This document shows positions 1-6,199 of a DNA stretch of 7,437 bases, one piece after another. Every line of letters begins with the position of its first letter. Position 1 is the stretch's first letter. Position numbers and translations under genes: made by a program. A model generated the notes under the pieces. That model saw nothing but the letters and a program-made list of their open reading frames with translations. It searched no databases and had not been told where the DNA came from. The stretch is from JAMBLL01 sp036985935 (GTDB lineage: Bacteria > Actinomycetota > Acidimicrobiia > Spongiisociales > UBA5794): contig BTQP01000099.1 of NCBI GenBank assembly GCA_036985935.1, forward strand, positions 1-7,437, written 5' to 3'.

Positions 1-5
1 GTCAT
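1..5 (-). CDS. Start codon of a leftward gene leaving the window
   Basis: On the minus strand an ATG lies at 5-3, preceded at six bases by GAGGG, a good ribosome binding site. Only this codon and two further bases are inside the window, so the product cannot be named. It follows the cupin gene by about 65 bases in the same direction, so the two could share a transcript. Confidence 0.4.
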
Positions 6-69
6 TGCGGTCCCTCTTCGGTCTGGCGGTGGAGTCAGGAGACGTGAACTACGCCTCAGGCTCCCAGGT

Positions 70-444
70 TCATATGTCGTCGGCGACAACCCAAACCGTC
101 TCCGTCGGAGCCGGCACCCAGATCTCATAGAAAGCGAAAGGCTCATCGCCGGTGTTTTCGAACCAATGGACCTCGCTGTCCCCGGCGGTCACGACATCCC
201 CTGCTGCCACGTGGTGAGTCTGGTCGCCGAGATGGAACACCGCTGAGCCTTCCGTCACGAACCAAATGTGCCGAGCGCCGACGTGGTAGTGGGCAGCAGC
301 GGTGTCTCCGGGTTTGTAGCGAATGAAGTCGGCTTTGATGTCGGTCCAGCCGAAGAGCTCCTCAGTGACAAGGTCGATGCGATCGCGCCCGTCACGTGTC
401 GACCGGAGTCTCGGGAGGTCCTCGGATTTGATGACAGACGGCAC
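70..444 (-). CDS. Small single-domain cupin protein
   Basis: A 124-residue protein made of one cupin (double-stranded beta-helix) domain. Motif 1 is visible at residues 46-66: G46, H52, H54, then His59 where most cupins have Glu, then G66. Motif 2 spans residues 82-97: G82, H93 and N97. These His residues would hold a divalent metal. Such small cupins act as isomerases, dioxygenases, sugar- or acid-binding proteins or stress proteins, and the sequence does not say which. The start is a GTG at 444 with only a weak ribosome binding site, but the alternative upstream ATG is out of frame. No signal peptide or membrane segment is seen. It lies outside the repeat-bounded segment, so it probably belongs to the older chromosome or to another island rather than to the lactate-type gene set. 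Confidence 0.8.
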   Translation of the reverse strand: MPSVIKSEDLPRLRSTRDGRDRIDLVTEELFGWTDIKADFIRYKPGDTAAAHYHVGARHIWFVTEGSAVFHLGDQTHHVAAGDVVTAGDSEVHWFENTGDEPFAFYEIWVPAPTETVWVVADDI

Positions 445-492
445 CGCCCGAATCTACCGCGCATGTCAGGTCAACGCCGACATCGGACGGAC

Positions 493-520
493 AGACGGCT
501 GCCCATTTGGGCCGCCGTCT
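493..520. terminator. Strong 28-nt hairpin, probable bidirectional terminator
   Basis: Positions 493-499 (AGACGGC) pair perfectly with 514-520 (GCCGTCT). After a single T/C mismatch, 501-504 pair with 509-512 around an ATTT loop. The result is a near-perfect 28-base inverted repeat. There is no run of T on either side, as is common for GC-rich bacterial terminators. It lies between the cupin start and the left tRNA repeat, where it could stop leftward transcripts from entering the cupin gene. An operator upstream of the cupin gene is an alternative. The rest of 445-582 shows no gene. Confidence 0.5.
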
Positions 521-573
521 ATAACCGGCAGGATTGGCGGTTGAAGCGACGAGCCTCACCCGAGCGCAGACTC

Positions 574-593
574 CCGCGGACTATCCGCGGACT
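574..593. repeat. Tandem CCGCGGACT pair, 11-bp period
   Basis: CCGCGGACT occurs at 574-582 and again at 585-593, one helical turn apart. The second copy is part of the flank shared with the right repeat. A pair of short direct repeats in phase beside a tRNA att core is the expected form of arm-type sites for an integrase or excisionase. That role is inference. Confidence 0.4.
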
Positions 594-710
594 CTTGGAT
601 TTCACGGTGCGTTCAGAACGACTCCGCAAAACCGCAAATCCCATGCACACAAGGGATCCCGCTCGGTCGGGCTGGCCGGATTCGAACCGGCGACCTCCCG
701 ACCGACCAGT
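583..710 (-). repeat. Left attachment-site-like repeat: tRNA-Pro 3' fragment plus downstream flank
   Basis: Read on the minus strand, 697-667 is the 3' end of a tRNA: variable loop, a GCCGG/CCGGC T-stem around TTCGAAT, then acceptor half CAGCCCG with discriminator A. G72 and A73 suit a bacterial tRNA-Pro. The segment 666-697 is identical to 6489-6520. Beyond it the anticodon arm is only faintly recognisable (ACTGG and GGTC with one extra base, to about 710), and no 5' half exists, so this cannot be a working tRNA. Downstream of the tRNA end, 646-660 equals 6469-6483 at the same offset, and 583-598 equals 6403-6418. The homology therefore covers about 130 bp with small indels. A fragment of a tRNA 3' end in direct orientation is the usual trace of tyrosine-recombinase integration. 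Confidence 0.75.
628..657 (-). terminator. tRNA-associated terminator-like hairpin, left copy
   Basis: On the minus strand just past the tRNA 3' end, ATCCC (642-638 on the plus strand) pairs with GGGAT (657-653) around a ten-base loop and is followed by a CGGTTTT tract (634-628). The right repeat has the same arrangement, so it is probably the original tRNA-Pro terminator carried along with the tRNA fragment. Confidence 0.4.
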
Positions 711-746
711 TGCCAAGACCGGAAAACCCAGGCCTGACCGCGGCGC

Positions 747-863
747 GGCACGCAGGTGCTCCTCGAGCAACCCGTACCACTCCCGGTAGCCGGCTCCGGT
801 CAGGTGGAGGTCGTCGTAGGTGAGCTCGGCGCGAATGTCTTTGAAACGCTTGGCGACTCCTGG
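747..863 (-). pseudogene. Remnant of a GDSL/SGNH hydrolase (C-terminal end)
   Basis: On the minus strand, in a frame different from the overlapping regulator ORF, codons from 863 down to about 747 read as the last 39 or so residues of an SGNH/GDSL hydrolase. The stretch RAELTYDDLHLTGAGYREW carries the family's catalytic Asp-x-x-His block (D-D-L-H) and the following GAGY turn, then a short terminal helix. A stop codon at 866-864 interrupts the frame upstream and no start exists, so only the 3' end survives. Toward lower coordinates the frame runs on into the tRNA fragment without a homologous stop. The remnant sits directly beside the left repeat and supports the idea that genes were cut there by recombination. 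The family call rests on motif recognition. Confidence 0.6.
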
Positions 864-1624
864 CTACCCGGACCTGCCGTGCCCGAGTCGGCAGCCTTTG
901 ATCGATGCGTCACGACGGCGCCCTCCTCATCGTGTCCGGCGAGCAGATTGGTTTGGTCACGATCGTGCTCGTATTCACCCGAGCGTATCCCTATCAGCTG
1001 AGAGGCCATTCGAAGGTGGTGAGAGACCAACGCCGGTGCGTCGGGATCTTTTCGGACGATCGCGTCGAGGATCCTTTGGTGGATGGGTTTGTAGGATCGG
1101 CCCGGCCACGGCGAACGGGCGCGAACTAGGATCTTTGTCTCGGCGACGAGCGTTTCGTGGACCGCTATCAGGCGCTCACTTCCTGCGAGGCGAACGAGAC
1201 CATGGTGGAATTCCATGTCGGCGTCGATGACTGCGCTGGTTGGATGCACGTCCTCGGACTGCTCGCTCCGCATTCGGTTGATGGCTGCCTCGATGGTTGC
1301 AAAGTCGAAGTCTTCATGGCTCTCGACAACCTTCGCGGCCGCCCAGGTCTCGATCACCTCGCGAGCCACGTAGACATCAAGCCTGTCCTCCTCCGACGGG
1401 ACGCGGACGAACGAACCGCGATGGAGCCGATGCACGACGAGTCCTTCCTGGACCAGCTCACGGATCGCTTCTCGCACGCTGCCTTGGGAAGTTTCGAGCA
1501 TCTCGGCGATGGCTGCGATCCGAAGTTGTGCACCGACTTCTATCCGACCCCCGATGATCCCTTCGCGAAGGGTCCGTGCCACCTCAGCAACCGTCGAATT
1601 TCGCTCAAGCGGCGTCAACTCCAT
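800..1624 (-). CDS. GntR-family transcriptional regulator, FadR/FCD type
   Basis: A DNA-binding regulator of the FadR branch of GntR proteins, many of which sense small organic acids (LldR, GlcC, PdhR). Counting from the upstream TTG at 1630, a winged helix-turn-helix spans residues 13-78 with the typical SVREAIREL recognition helix and the RGSFV wing. An all-helical FCD domain covers about 85-212. His142 of the D-x-x-F-H motif, His184 and His205 are the expected metal or effector ligands. The start is either that TTG, five bases after AGGAG, or the ATG at 1624, eleven bases after it; I give the ATG. The last 50-60 residues are Ser/Thr/Pro-rich, do not fit the family, and overlap the GDSL remnant in another frame, so the natural end was probably near residue 215-220. 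It likely regulates the neighbouring transporter/SDR and LldD/amidase operons and, through the palindrome at 1652-1663, itself. Confidence 0.88.
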   Translation of the reverse strand: MELTPLERNSTVAEVARTLREGIIGGRIEVGAQLRIAAIAEMLETSQGSVREAIRELVQEGLVVHRLHRGSFVRVPSEEDRLDVYVAREVIETWAAAKVVESHEDFDFATIEAAINRMRSEQSEDVHPTSAVIDADMEFHHGLVRLAGSERLIAVHETLVAETKILVRARSPWPGRSYKPIHQRILDAIVRKDPDAPALVSHHLRMASQLIGIRSGEYEHDRDQTNLLAGHDEEGAVVTHRSKAADSGTAGPGSQESPSVSKTFAPSSPTTTST

Positions 1625-1651
1625 AGTCAATTTGACTCCTCACGGTGGCGA

Positions 1652-1663
1652 AATCCTAGGAAT
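1652..1663. promoter_or_regulatory. CTAG-centred palindrome upstream of the GntR gene, putative operator
   Basis: AATCCTAGGAAT is palindromic at 10 of 12 positions. It lies 20-30 bases before the regulator start and shares the ATCCTAG heptamer with two sites upstream of the lldD-like gene. An autoregulatory GntR operator is the simplest reading. The minus strand of the same site contains TAGGAT, which could serve as a -10 element. Confidence 0.4.
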
Positions 1664-1947
1664 ATCAGATCAATGATACTTCGCTGATGCACTCACTATC
1701 ACGGTCGACGATGCCTGGCAGACCATCCCAAACGGACTCTGCAACCACCAGAGATCGGGATCGCCCCCAAGATCTCTGACGCCGATCTGTTGACTCGCGC
1801 AGCGCGGGCTCCACGTCTGAAGCCCGCTTCATCCGCTACACCCACACGCAATCTGGAACAACCGTTACCTCAGCGTCCCCCTGCACCAAACGGCTCCGGA
1901 ACACCGTAGGGAGTATCAGTTACGCAGCGATTCAGGCTCCCGCTCGG
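1664..1947. other. Intergenic region with two hairpins, no gene seen
   Basis: This gap between the regulator start and the SDR stop has no convincing reading frame. It holds two inverted repeats. One is CAGAGATC/GATCTCTG at 1749-1756 and 1771-1778, extended by GGG/CCC inside. The other is GCGGGCT/AGCCCGC at 1804-1810 and 1821-1827 with a ten-base loop. Both lie downstream of the leftward SDR operon and may end its transcript, though neither is followed by a T run. Confidence 0.4.
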
Positions 1948-2709
1948 TCAGAACTGGATCCCGCGGGTGAGAGCGCCGTCGATGACGAGGTTCGTCCCGG
2001 TGGTGAAACTGGAGACCGGGCTGGCGAGAAACACCACCCCTGCCGCCATCTCGTCGGGTTTTCCCATGTGACCGGTGGGGTTCAGACCCATCGCGAGTTC
2101 GAACAGTTCCGGGTTGTCGCTTTCGATGCTCTCCCAGACCCCACCAGGAAAGTAGGTGTTCCCGGGCGACACGGTGTTCGCCCTGATCCCCTTCTCCGCC
2201 ACCTGGAGGGCGAGCCCCTGGATGTATGCGATGATCGCCGACTTGGCCGTGCCATATGGACCTGAGGCGAAGTCGGCCTCACGACCCGAGACACTGGCGA
2301 TGGCGACGATCGACGCCGCATCACTCTTCTCGAGGTGCGGCAGCGCAGCCTTGACCAAGTTGACCGTCCCCATCAGATCCACCCTCAACGAGCTTTCCCA
2401 GTTCTCATCGGTATCCGGGATGGCAAGGGCGCTGACGTTGCTCACAACGATATCGACCTGGCCAAACCTCGCCGCCGAATCCTCCACCCAGGCGTAGATC
2501 GCATCCCGATCGCCTACGTCCATAGTCGTGCCAGCGACATCGGGCCCAGCGTCGGAGAGCACCTTCTCAGTCTCCTCGACCTGGGATGCGGTACGCGCAC
2601 AGAAGCCAACGTTTGCGCCCTCGCCGACGAAACCCTCAACGATCGCTCGACCGATACCACGGGTGCCGCCAGTCACCAGGGCGGTGCGCCCTGCAAGTTT
2701 CAGGTCCAT
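1948..2709 (-). CDS. Short-chain dehydrogenase/reductase (SDR)
   Basis: A 253-residue classical SDR, a Rossmann-fold cytoplasmic NAD(P)-dependent oxidoreductase, of the usual family length. The cofactor motif TGGTRGIG is at residues 13-20, a conserved Asp (TTMDV) at 64, and the NNAG position reads SNVS (90-93). Catalytic Ser139, Tyr152 and Lys156 (YGTAK) are present. The fourth tetrad position, normally Asn in the V-N-L context, is Asp111 here. The C-terminal part (SPGN, LASP, GTNLVIDGALTRG) is complete. It resembles actinobacterial SDRs usually annotated as 3-oxoacyl reductase-like, but the substrate cannot be read from the sequence. AGGAGGG stands six bases before the ATG, so the start is firm. 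The stop of a 45-codon ORF overlaps this start by ten bases, suggesting coupled translation. It is likely the last gene of a leftward operon with the carboxylate transporter. Confidence 0.92.
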   Translation of the reverse strand: MDLKLAGRTALVTGGTRGIGRAIVEGFVGEGANVGFCARTASQVEETEKVLSDAGPDVAGTTMDVGDRDAIYAWVEDSAARFGQVDIVVSNVSALAIPDTDENWESSLRVDLMGTVNLVKAALPHLEKSDAASIVAIASVSGREADFASGPYGTAKSAIIAYIQGLALQVAEKGIRANTVSPGNTYFPGGVWESIESDNPELFELAMGLNPTGHMGKPDEMAAGVVFLASPVSSFTTGTNLVIDGALTRGIQF

Positions 2710-2837
2710 ATGTGTCCCTCCTCGATCCGGAATCGGTCCTTGACCGGGCCGAACCTCTCATTGCACGCCTCAATCAGGTCTGTGTAGTGGACGACAGCGA
2801 GGGGATCGCTAGCTGCCGTCGATATTGTTTGTATCAT
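2700..2837 (-). CDS. Small 45-residue ORF overlapping the SDR start
   Basis: On the minus strand a near-ideal ribosome binding site (AAAGGAGGG, with GACTG as spacer) precedes an ATG at 2837. The frame runs 45 codons and ends in a TGA at 2702-2700, ten bases inside the SDR gene. The product begins MIQTISTAASDPLAVVHYTD and continues through EACNERFG and DRFRIEEGH. It is charged toward its C-terminus and has no membrane segment. I do not recognise a family. The strong binding site and the overlap argue that it is translated, as a real small protein, a leader peptide or a coupling device for the SDR. It fills most of the otherwise empty gap between the SDR and transporter genes. Confidence 0.5.
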   Translation of the reverse strand: MIQTISTAASDPLAVVHYTDLIEACNERFGPVKDRFRIEEGHIWT

Positions 2838-2966
2838 CAGTCCCTCCTTTAGGGCTTGAACTCGACTTCGAGTACGCCCGGGACTCTTCTGTGCTCGTTA
2901 GCCCATCCGTAGTCGGAGTCCTGCTGGGATTGTCAGGAGGCCGGAGAAGGGCCGCTACCCAGTCGG

Positions 2967-3590
2967 TCAACTCACCAAAGGATCGCCCACCGGCAGGATT
3001 GTTCGATCGAACATCTCGTTCAACAGGAAGGCGAACGCCAGGTATATCGCCGACGCCCCAGTCGCCACTCCCTCCCATCCACCGATCTTGGTCAGTGTCT
3101 CGCTGTCCGTAAAGTTGGCGATAGCGAGCACCAGCAGCAGGATCCAGGTGAGGGTTAGAACCAGGGTGAGCACCCTAGGCAACAAGAACGATCCGACGAA
3201 CAACCCGAGAGTAAAGACCATCCACAAGAGCAGATACCAGCCCATTGCTGTCCCGGAGTTCTCTGTCGGCCACCAGCCGTTCGTCTGGCCGATCAACAAG
3301 AACGCCAGACTGAGCCAGAGGAATGAGTATCCCCCGAAAGCAGTGAGACCGAACGAGTCATTCCTTCGATAACAGAGAACCGCGACAATGGTCTGAGCGA
3401 CGCCTCCGAAGAAGATAGCCGTGGACAAGACCATGGTTCCCAGGTCGAATACCCCAGCGAACGCCAGGCTGAGGAGAACAGTTGACGTCCCGTACCCCAG
3501 CAATCCCAGCGGTAACGGATTCGCATACTCGGGTACATAGGCAGCCTGCGTCGGCTCCACAGCCAGCACAGCATCAGCAGCGCTAGTCAT
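2967..3590 (-). CDS. Acetate/succinate-type carboxylate transporter, SatP/GPR1/FUN34/YaaH family
   Basis: A 207-residue inner-membrane protein with six hydrophobic segments, roughly residues 27-46, 52-72, 82-101, 117-136, 139-159 and 173-191, matching this family in length and topology. The signature NPLPLGL at 24-30 (canonical NPAPLGL) precedes the first helix. The FGG..Q and FG.T.FGGYSFLW blocks and the closing NEMFDRTILPVG are also typical. The family moves acetate, succinate and related short monocarboxylates, usually with protons. The start is the ATG at 3590, six bases after AAGGGAG; an upstream in-frame start would add 26 residues lacking family features. It is the first gene of the leftward operon and diverges from the lldD-like gene, with operator-like repeats between them. 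The substrate here may be acetate released by the amidase or the hydroxy acid oxidised by the flavoenzyme; the sequence does not decide. Confidence 0.88.
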   Translation of the reverse strand: MTSAADAVLAVEPTQAAYVPEYANPLPLGLLGYGTSTVLLSLAFAGVFDLGTMVLSTAIFFGGVAQTIVAVLCYRRNDSFGLTAFGGYSFLWLSLAFLLIGQTNGWWPTENSGTAMGWYLLLWMVFTLGLFVGSFLLPRVLTLVLTLTWILLLVLAIANFTDSETLTKIGGWEGVATGASAIYLAFAFLLNEMFDRTILPVGDPLVS

Positions 3591-3693
3591 TTCTCGCTCC
3601 CTTCTCGCGGCGGGCGGAGTCCCATGGCATCCATAGAACCCCCTAGCCAAACCCAGCGACGATACCAATCATGGGAGTGGTTGTCCAATAATC

Positions 3694-3735
3694 CGATGAT
3701 CCTAGTATCCAACGAAGCGCGATGATCCTAGAATC
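3694..3735. promoter_or_regulatory. Duplicated operator-like site in the divergent promoter region
   Basis: CGATGATCCTAGTATC (3694-3709) and CGATGATCCTAGAATC (3720-3735) differ at one base of 16 and start 26 bases apart. Each contains an imperfect palindrome GATnCTAGnATC. TAGTAT (3703-3708, with TTGTCC sixteen bases upstream at 3681-3686) and TAGAAT (3729-3734) within them look like -10 elements of rightward promoters, so a bound regulator would block transcription of the lldD-like gene. The adjacent GntR regulator is the natural candidate, since its own promoter region has the same ATCCTAG core. Confidence 0.55.
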
Positions 3736-3792
3736 AGGGATACTGACTCGTCCTTTGCGACGATGAACGCTGCAGAGACCGGGAGGTTCAGA

Positions 3793-5010
3793 GTGTTGCG
3801 TACTGTCCGCTCAACCGTTCGCTTCAGACGGTTCCGGCTTGATCCCGTCGCTCGCCGGCTTGAACGTTGCGCCAGCATCCTCGATTTGCGGGCCGTCGCC
3901 AAGAAGAGGCTTCCCGGTGGTGTGTTCGACTACATCGACGGTGGAGCTGAGGACGAGCTCACGCTCGAACGGAACAGCGCTGCTTACCGCAGATTCGAGT
4001 TCCGGCCTCGTGTGCTTCGCGATATGTCGGAGATTGATTCCACGACCACGCTCCTCAGACGCTCCCTGCCGTACCCGCTCGTCCTTGCTCCCACCGGATT
4101 CACCCGCATCGCCGATCCCGAGGGCGAGCTGGCGGTCGCGCGGGCCGCGGCGAGGGCGGGCCTGCCGTACACGCTGTCGACGCTCAGTACACGGTCGATA
4201 GAGGAAGTGGCGTCGGCGAGTGATGGGCCAAAGTGGTTCCAGGTGTATGTGTGGCGTGATCGAGGCCTGGTCAAGGAAATGGTCGAACGCGCCGCTTCGT
4301 CGGGTTACGAGGCGCTGTGTATCACAGTCGATCTCGCCGTCCTCGGCCGCCGAGAGCGTGACGTTCGACGTGGTTTCACGCTGCCACCCAAGATCGGTCT
4401 CGACACGATCTTCAACGCGCTCGGGCACCTGGGATGGACGTGGAATTTCCTGCGCTCCGAACCGATAATGTTCGCAAACGTCACCGGTAGTCACGTCACT
4501 GACGGTACCGATGCGATTGCTCTCGCACAGTACGTCAACTCCCAGCTCGACCCCTCGCTTTCGTGGCGAGATCTCGAGTGGTTTCGCGAAATCTGGGACG
4601 GCCCTATCGTGATCAAGGGTATCCAGACGGTTGAAGATGCCCGCCTCGCTGCTGACAGCGGCGTGCAGGCAATCGCCTTGTCGAACCATGGCGGCCGCCA
4701 GCTCGATGGGTCCCCCGCAACGCTGGAGCTCGTGCCCAAGGTCGCTGAAGCGGTCGGAGACCAGCTGGAGATCATCTGCGACGGAGGCGTTCGGCGTGGA
4801 AGCGACATCGTCAAAGCGGTGGCCCTCGGCGCCACTGCTTGCATGGCCGGTCGCGCCTACCTGTATGGACTCGGAGCCGGCGGAGAACGCGGCGTCGACA
4901 TGGTGCTCGACCTGCTCGGCGCCGAAGTACGACGCACCATGGCGCTCACAGGCTGTGCGACGATCGACGACCTCGGGCCCGACCTCATCGCACCGATCCC
5001 TGATCGTTAG
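3793..5010 (+). CDS. lldD: FMN-dependent alpha-hydroxy acid dehydrogenase, LldD2-like (L-lactate type)
   Basis: A TIM-barrel flavoenzyme that oxidises an L-alpha-hydroxy acid to the alpha-keto acid, probably passing electrons to the respiratory chain. From the GTG start it has 405 residues. The active-site set of the glycolate oxidase/flavocytochrome b2 family is complete: Tyr47 (FDYIDGGAEDE), Tyr152 (QVYVW), Asp180 and Arg187 (TVD...GRRERD), Lys275 (VIKG), and His299 and Arg302 in SNHGGRQLDG. The phosphate-binding CDGGVRRGSDIVKA follows. The arginine-rich N-terminal extension and overall layout recall mycobacterial LldD2, so L-lactate is the best guess; glycolate, mandelate or another hydroxy acid is possible. 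GGGAGG six bases before the GTG at 3793 favours this start over the ATG at 3763, which lacks a binding site. The nearby FCD-type GntR regulator and carboxylate transporter fit a hydroxy acid utilisation unit. Confidence 0.9.
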   Translation: MLRTVRSTVRFRRFRLDPVARRLERCASILDLRAVAKKRLPGGVFDYIDGGAEDELTLERNSAAYRRFEFRPRVLRDMSEIDSTTTLLRRSLPYPLVLAPTGFTRIADPEGELAVARAAARAGLPYTLSTLSTRSIEEVASASDGPKWFQVYVWRDRGLVKEMVERAASSGYEALCITVDLAVLGRRERDVRRGFTLPPKIGLDTIFNALGHLGWTWNFLRSEPIMFANVTGSHVTDGTDAIALAQYVNSQLDPSLSWRDLEWFREIWDGPIVIKGIQTVEDARLAADSGVQAIALSNHGGRQLDGSPATLELVPKVAEAVGDQLEIICDGGVRRGSDIVKAVALGATACMAGRAYLYGLGAGGERGVDMVLDLLGAEVRRTMALTGCATIDDLGPDLIAPIPDR

Positions 5011-5166
5011 GTCCAGTCGTAGTGCTCATGCAAGCAGTGCCGACGATGAGCTCAGCTCACAGTTTCCGGGAACGGAGAATCTTGGCGTCGAGCCATGCCC
5101 GCACCACACCACAGCCTTCGGATTCCTCCATTCGGCGCGGTGGCCCTGTACTACCATCGAGATTGT

Positions 5167-6168
5167 ATGGGCGTTGTTGAGTTCACTCCGAAACGCGAGC
5201 AGTACGCGTACACCTTTGGTGGAGTGGCGCCGGTGATGAGCATCGAACCAGGTTCTGTGCTTCGCCTCTGGTCTGAGGATGCCTTCAACAATGCCCTCAC
5301 TTCGGTTGACGACCTGTCAAGTGCGAAGGTGGATCTTCGGTATGTGAACCCACAGACCGGTCCGTTTTTTGTGGAGGGGGCCGAGCCGGGTGACACGCTG
5401 GCCATCCACATCGTCGAGCTGACGCCGGCCCGAACCTGGGGGGTTTCGGCGGCCATTCCGTTTTTTGGTGGTCTGACGGGAACGGACCGAACCGTCAACC
5501 TTCAGGATGCTCTCCCGGACACGACGTGGATCTACGAAGTCGATGTGGACCGATATACGGTGGGCTTTCGGGCCCGGTTCGGGGACTTCGAGGTCGAGCT
5601 TCCGATGGCTCCCATGCTGGGCACGGTTGGGGTGGCCCCGTCCGGTGGTGAGGTGCGTTCGTCGCTTGTCCCCGAACGTTTCGGCGGCAACATGGATACG
5701 CCCGAGATGAGGGCGGGAACCACGGTCTTTCTCGGCATCAACCAAGAGGGGGCGCTGTTTTCACTTGGCGATGGCCACTATCGGCAGGGCGAGGGCGAGG
5801 CCTGCGGAACTGCTATCGAGGGAGCGATGAATTCGACGATCATCGTTGAGCTGATCAAAGGTCACGCTCCGGCGTGGCCTCGACTGGAGAACGACGAGTA
5901 TTGGATGGCGGTCGGCTCGTCTCGTCCAATGGAAGACTCCTGGCGCATCGCCCAGGTCGAGATGGTGCGCTGGTATCAGGAACTGTTCGATCTTCATCAG
6001 ATGGATTCCTACCAGTTGCTCTCCCAAACAGCAGAGGTGCCGGTCGCGAACGTAGTCGACTCCAACTACAGCGTCGTGGTCAAAGCCCAGAAGGCCCTCG
6101 TCCCGGATGTCGACGCCTTCGGAGGAATACACTCCGACCTTCGCAACCGAGCAAGGCAACTCGGGTAA
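5167..6168 (+). CDS. Acetamidase/formamidase family amidohydrolase
   Basis: A 333-residue member of the FmdA/AmdA family, which hydrolyses short amides such as formamide or acetamide to the acid and ammonia in the cytoplasm. Visible family blocks are GPFFVEGAEPGDTLAIHI (65-82), MLGTVGVAP (150-158, usually GxIGVAP), and the long core from GGNMD (173-177) through GALFSLGDGHYRQGEGE (195-211). Length is normal for the family. The start chosen is the ATG at 5167, where the conserved beta-strand-rich N-terminus begins; a weak GAG lies five bases upstream. The earlier ATG at 5095 would add 24 unlike residues. It follows the lldD-like gene by 156 bases in the same direction, so it may be co-transcribed or have its own promoter. 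Together they suggest a substrate such as an alpha-hydroxy amide, or simple acetamide whose acetate is handled by the nearby transporter; this is inference. Confidence 0.9.
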   Translation: MGVVEFTPKREQYAYTFGGVAPVMSIEPGSVLRLWSEDAFNNALTSVDDLSSAKVDLRYVNPQTGPFFVEGAEPGDTLAIHIVELTPARTWGVSAAIPFFGGLTGTDRTVNLQDALPDTTWIYEVDVDRYTVGFRARFGDFEVELPMAPMLGTVGVAPSGGEVRSSLVPERFGGNMDTPEMRAGTTVFLGINQEGALFSLGDGHYRQGEGEACGTAIEGAMNSTIIVELIKGHAPAWPRLENDEYWMAVGSSRPMEDSWRIAQVEMVRWYQELFDLHQMDSYQLLSQTAEVPVANVVDSNYSVVVKAQKALVPDVDAFGGIHSDLRNRARQLG

Positions 6169-6199
6169 CCCGCTGGCGTGGTGGCGCCGAGCCCCGCCA

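Noticed and set aside
667..710. A functional tRNA gene at the left repeat
   Set aside because: Only the T-arm and 3' acceptor half are intact; the anticodon arm is degenerate and there is no D-arm or 5' acceptor strand.
2852..2930. A fragment ending VPGVLEVEFKP just upstream of the small ORF
   Set aside because: It looks protein-like, but the open stretch is only about 26 codons, has no start codon and matches no family I recognise.
2809..3078. A leftward frame overlapping the end of the transporter gene
   Set aside because: Ser/Pro-rich shadow of the transporter; no ribosome binding site and no family features.
3811..4689. A long minus-strand reading frame opposite the lldD-like gene
   Set aside because: It is antisense to a gene with a complete set of catalytic motifs, shows no domain of its own, and is a common artefact in high-GC coding DNA.
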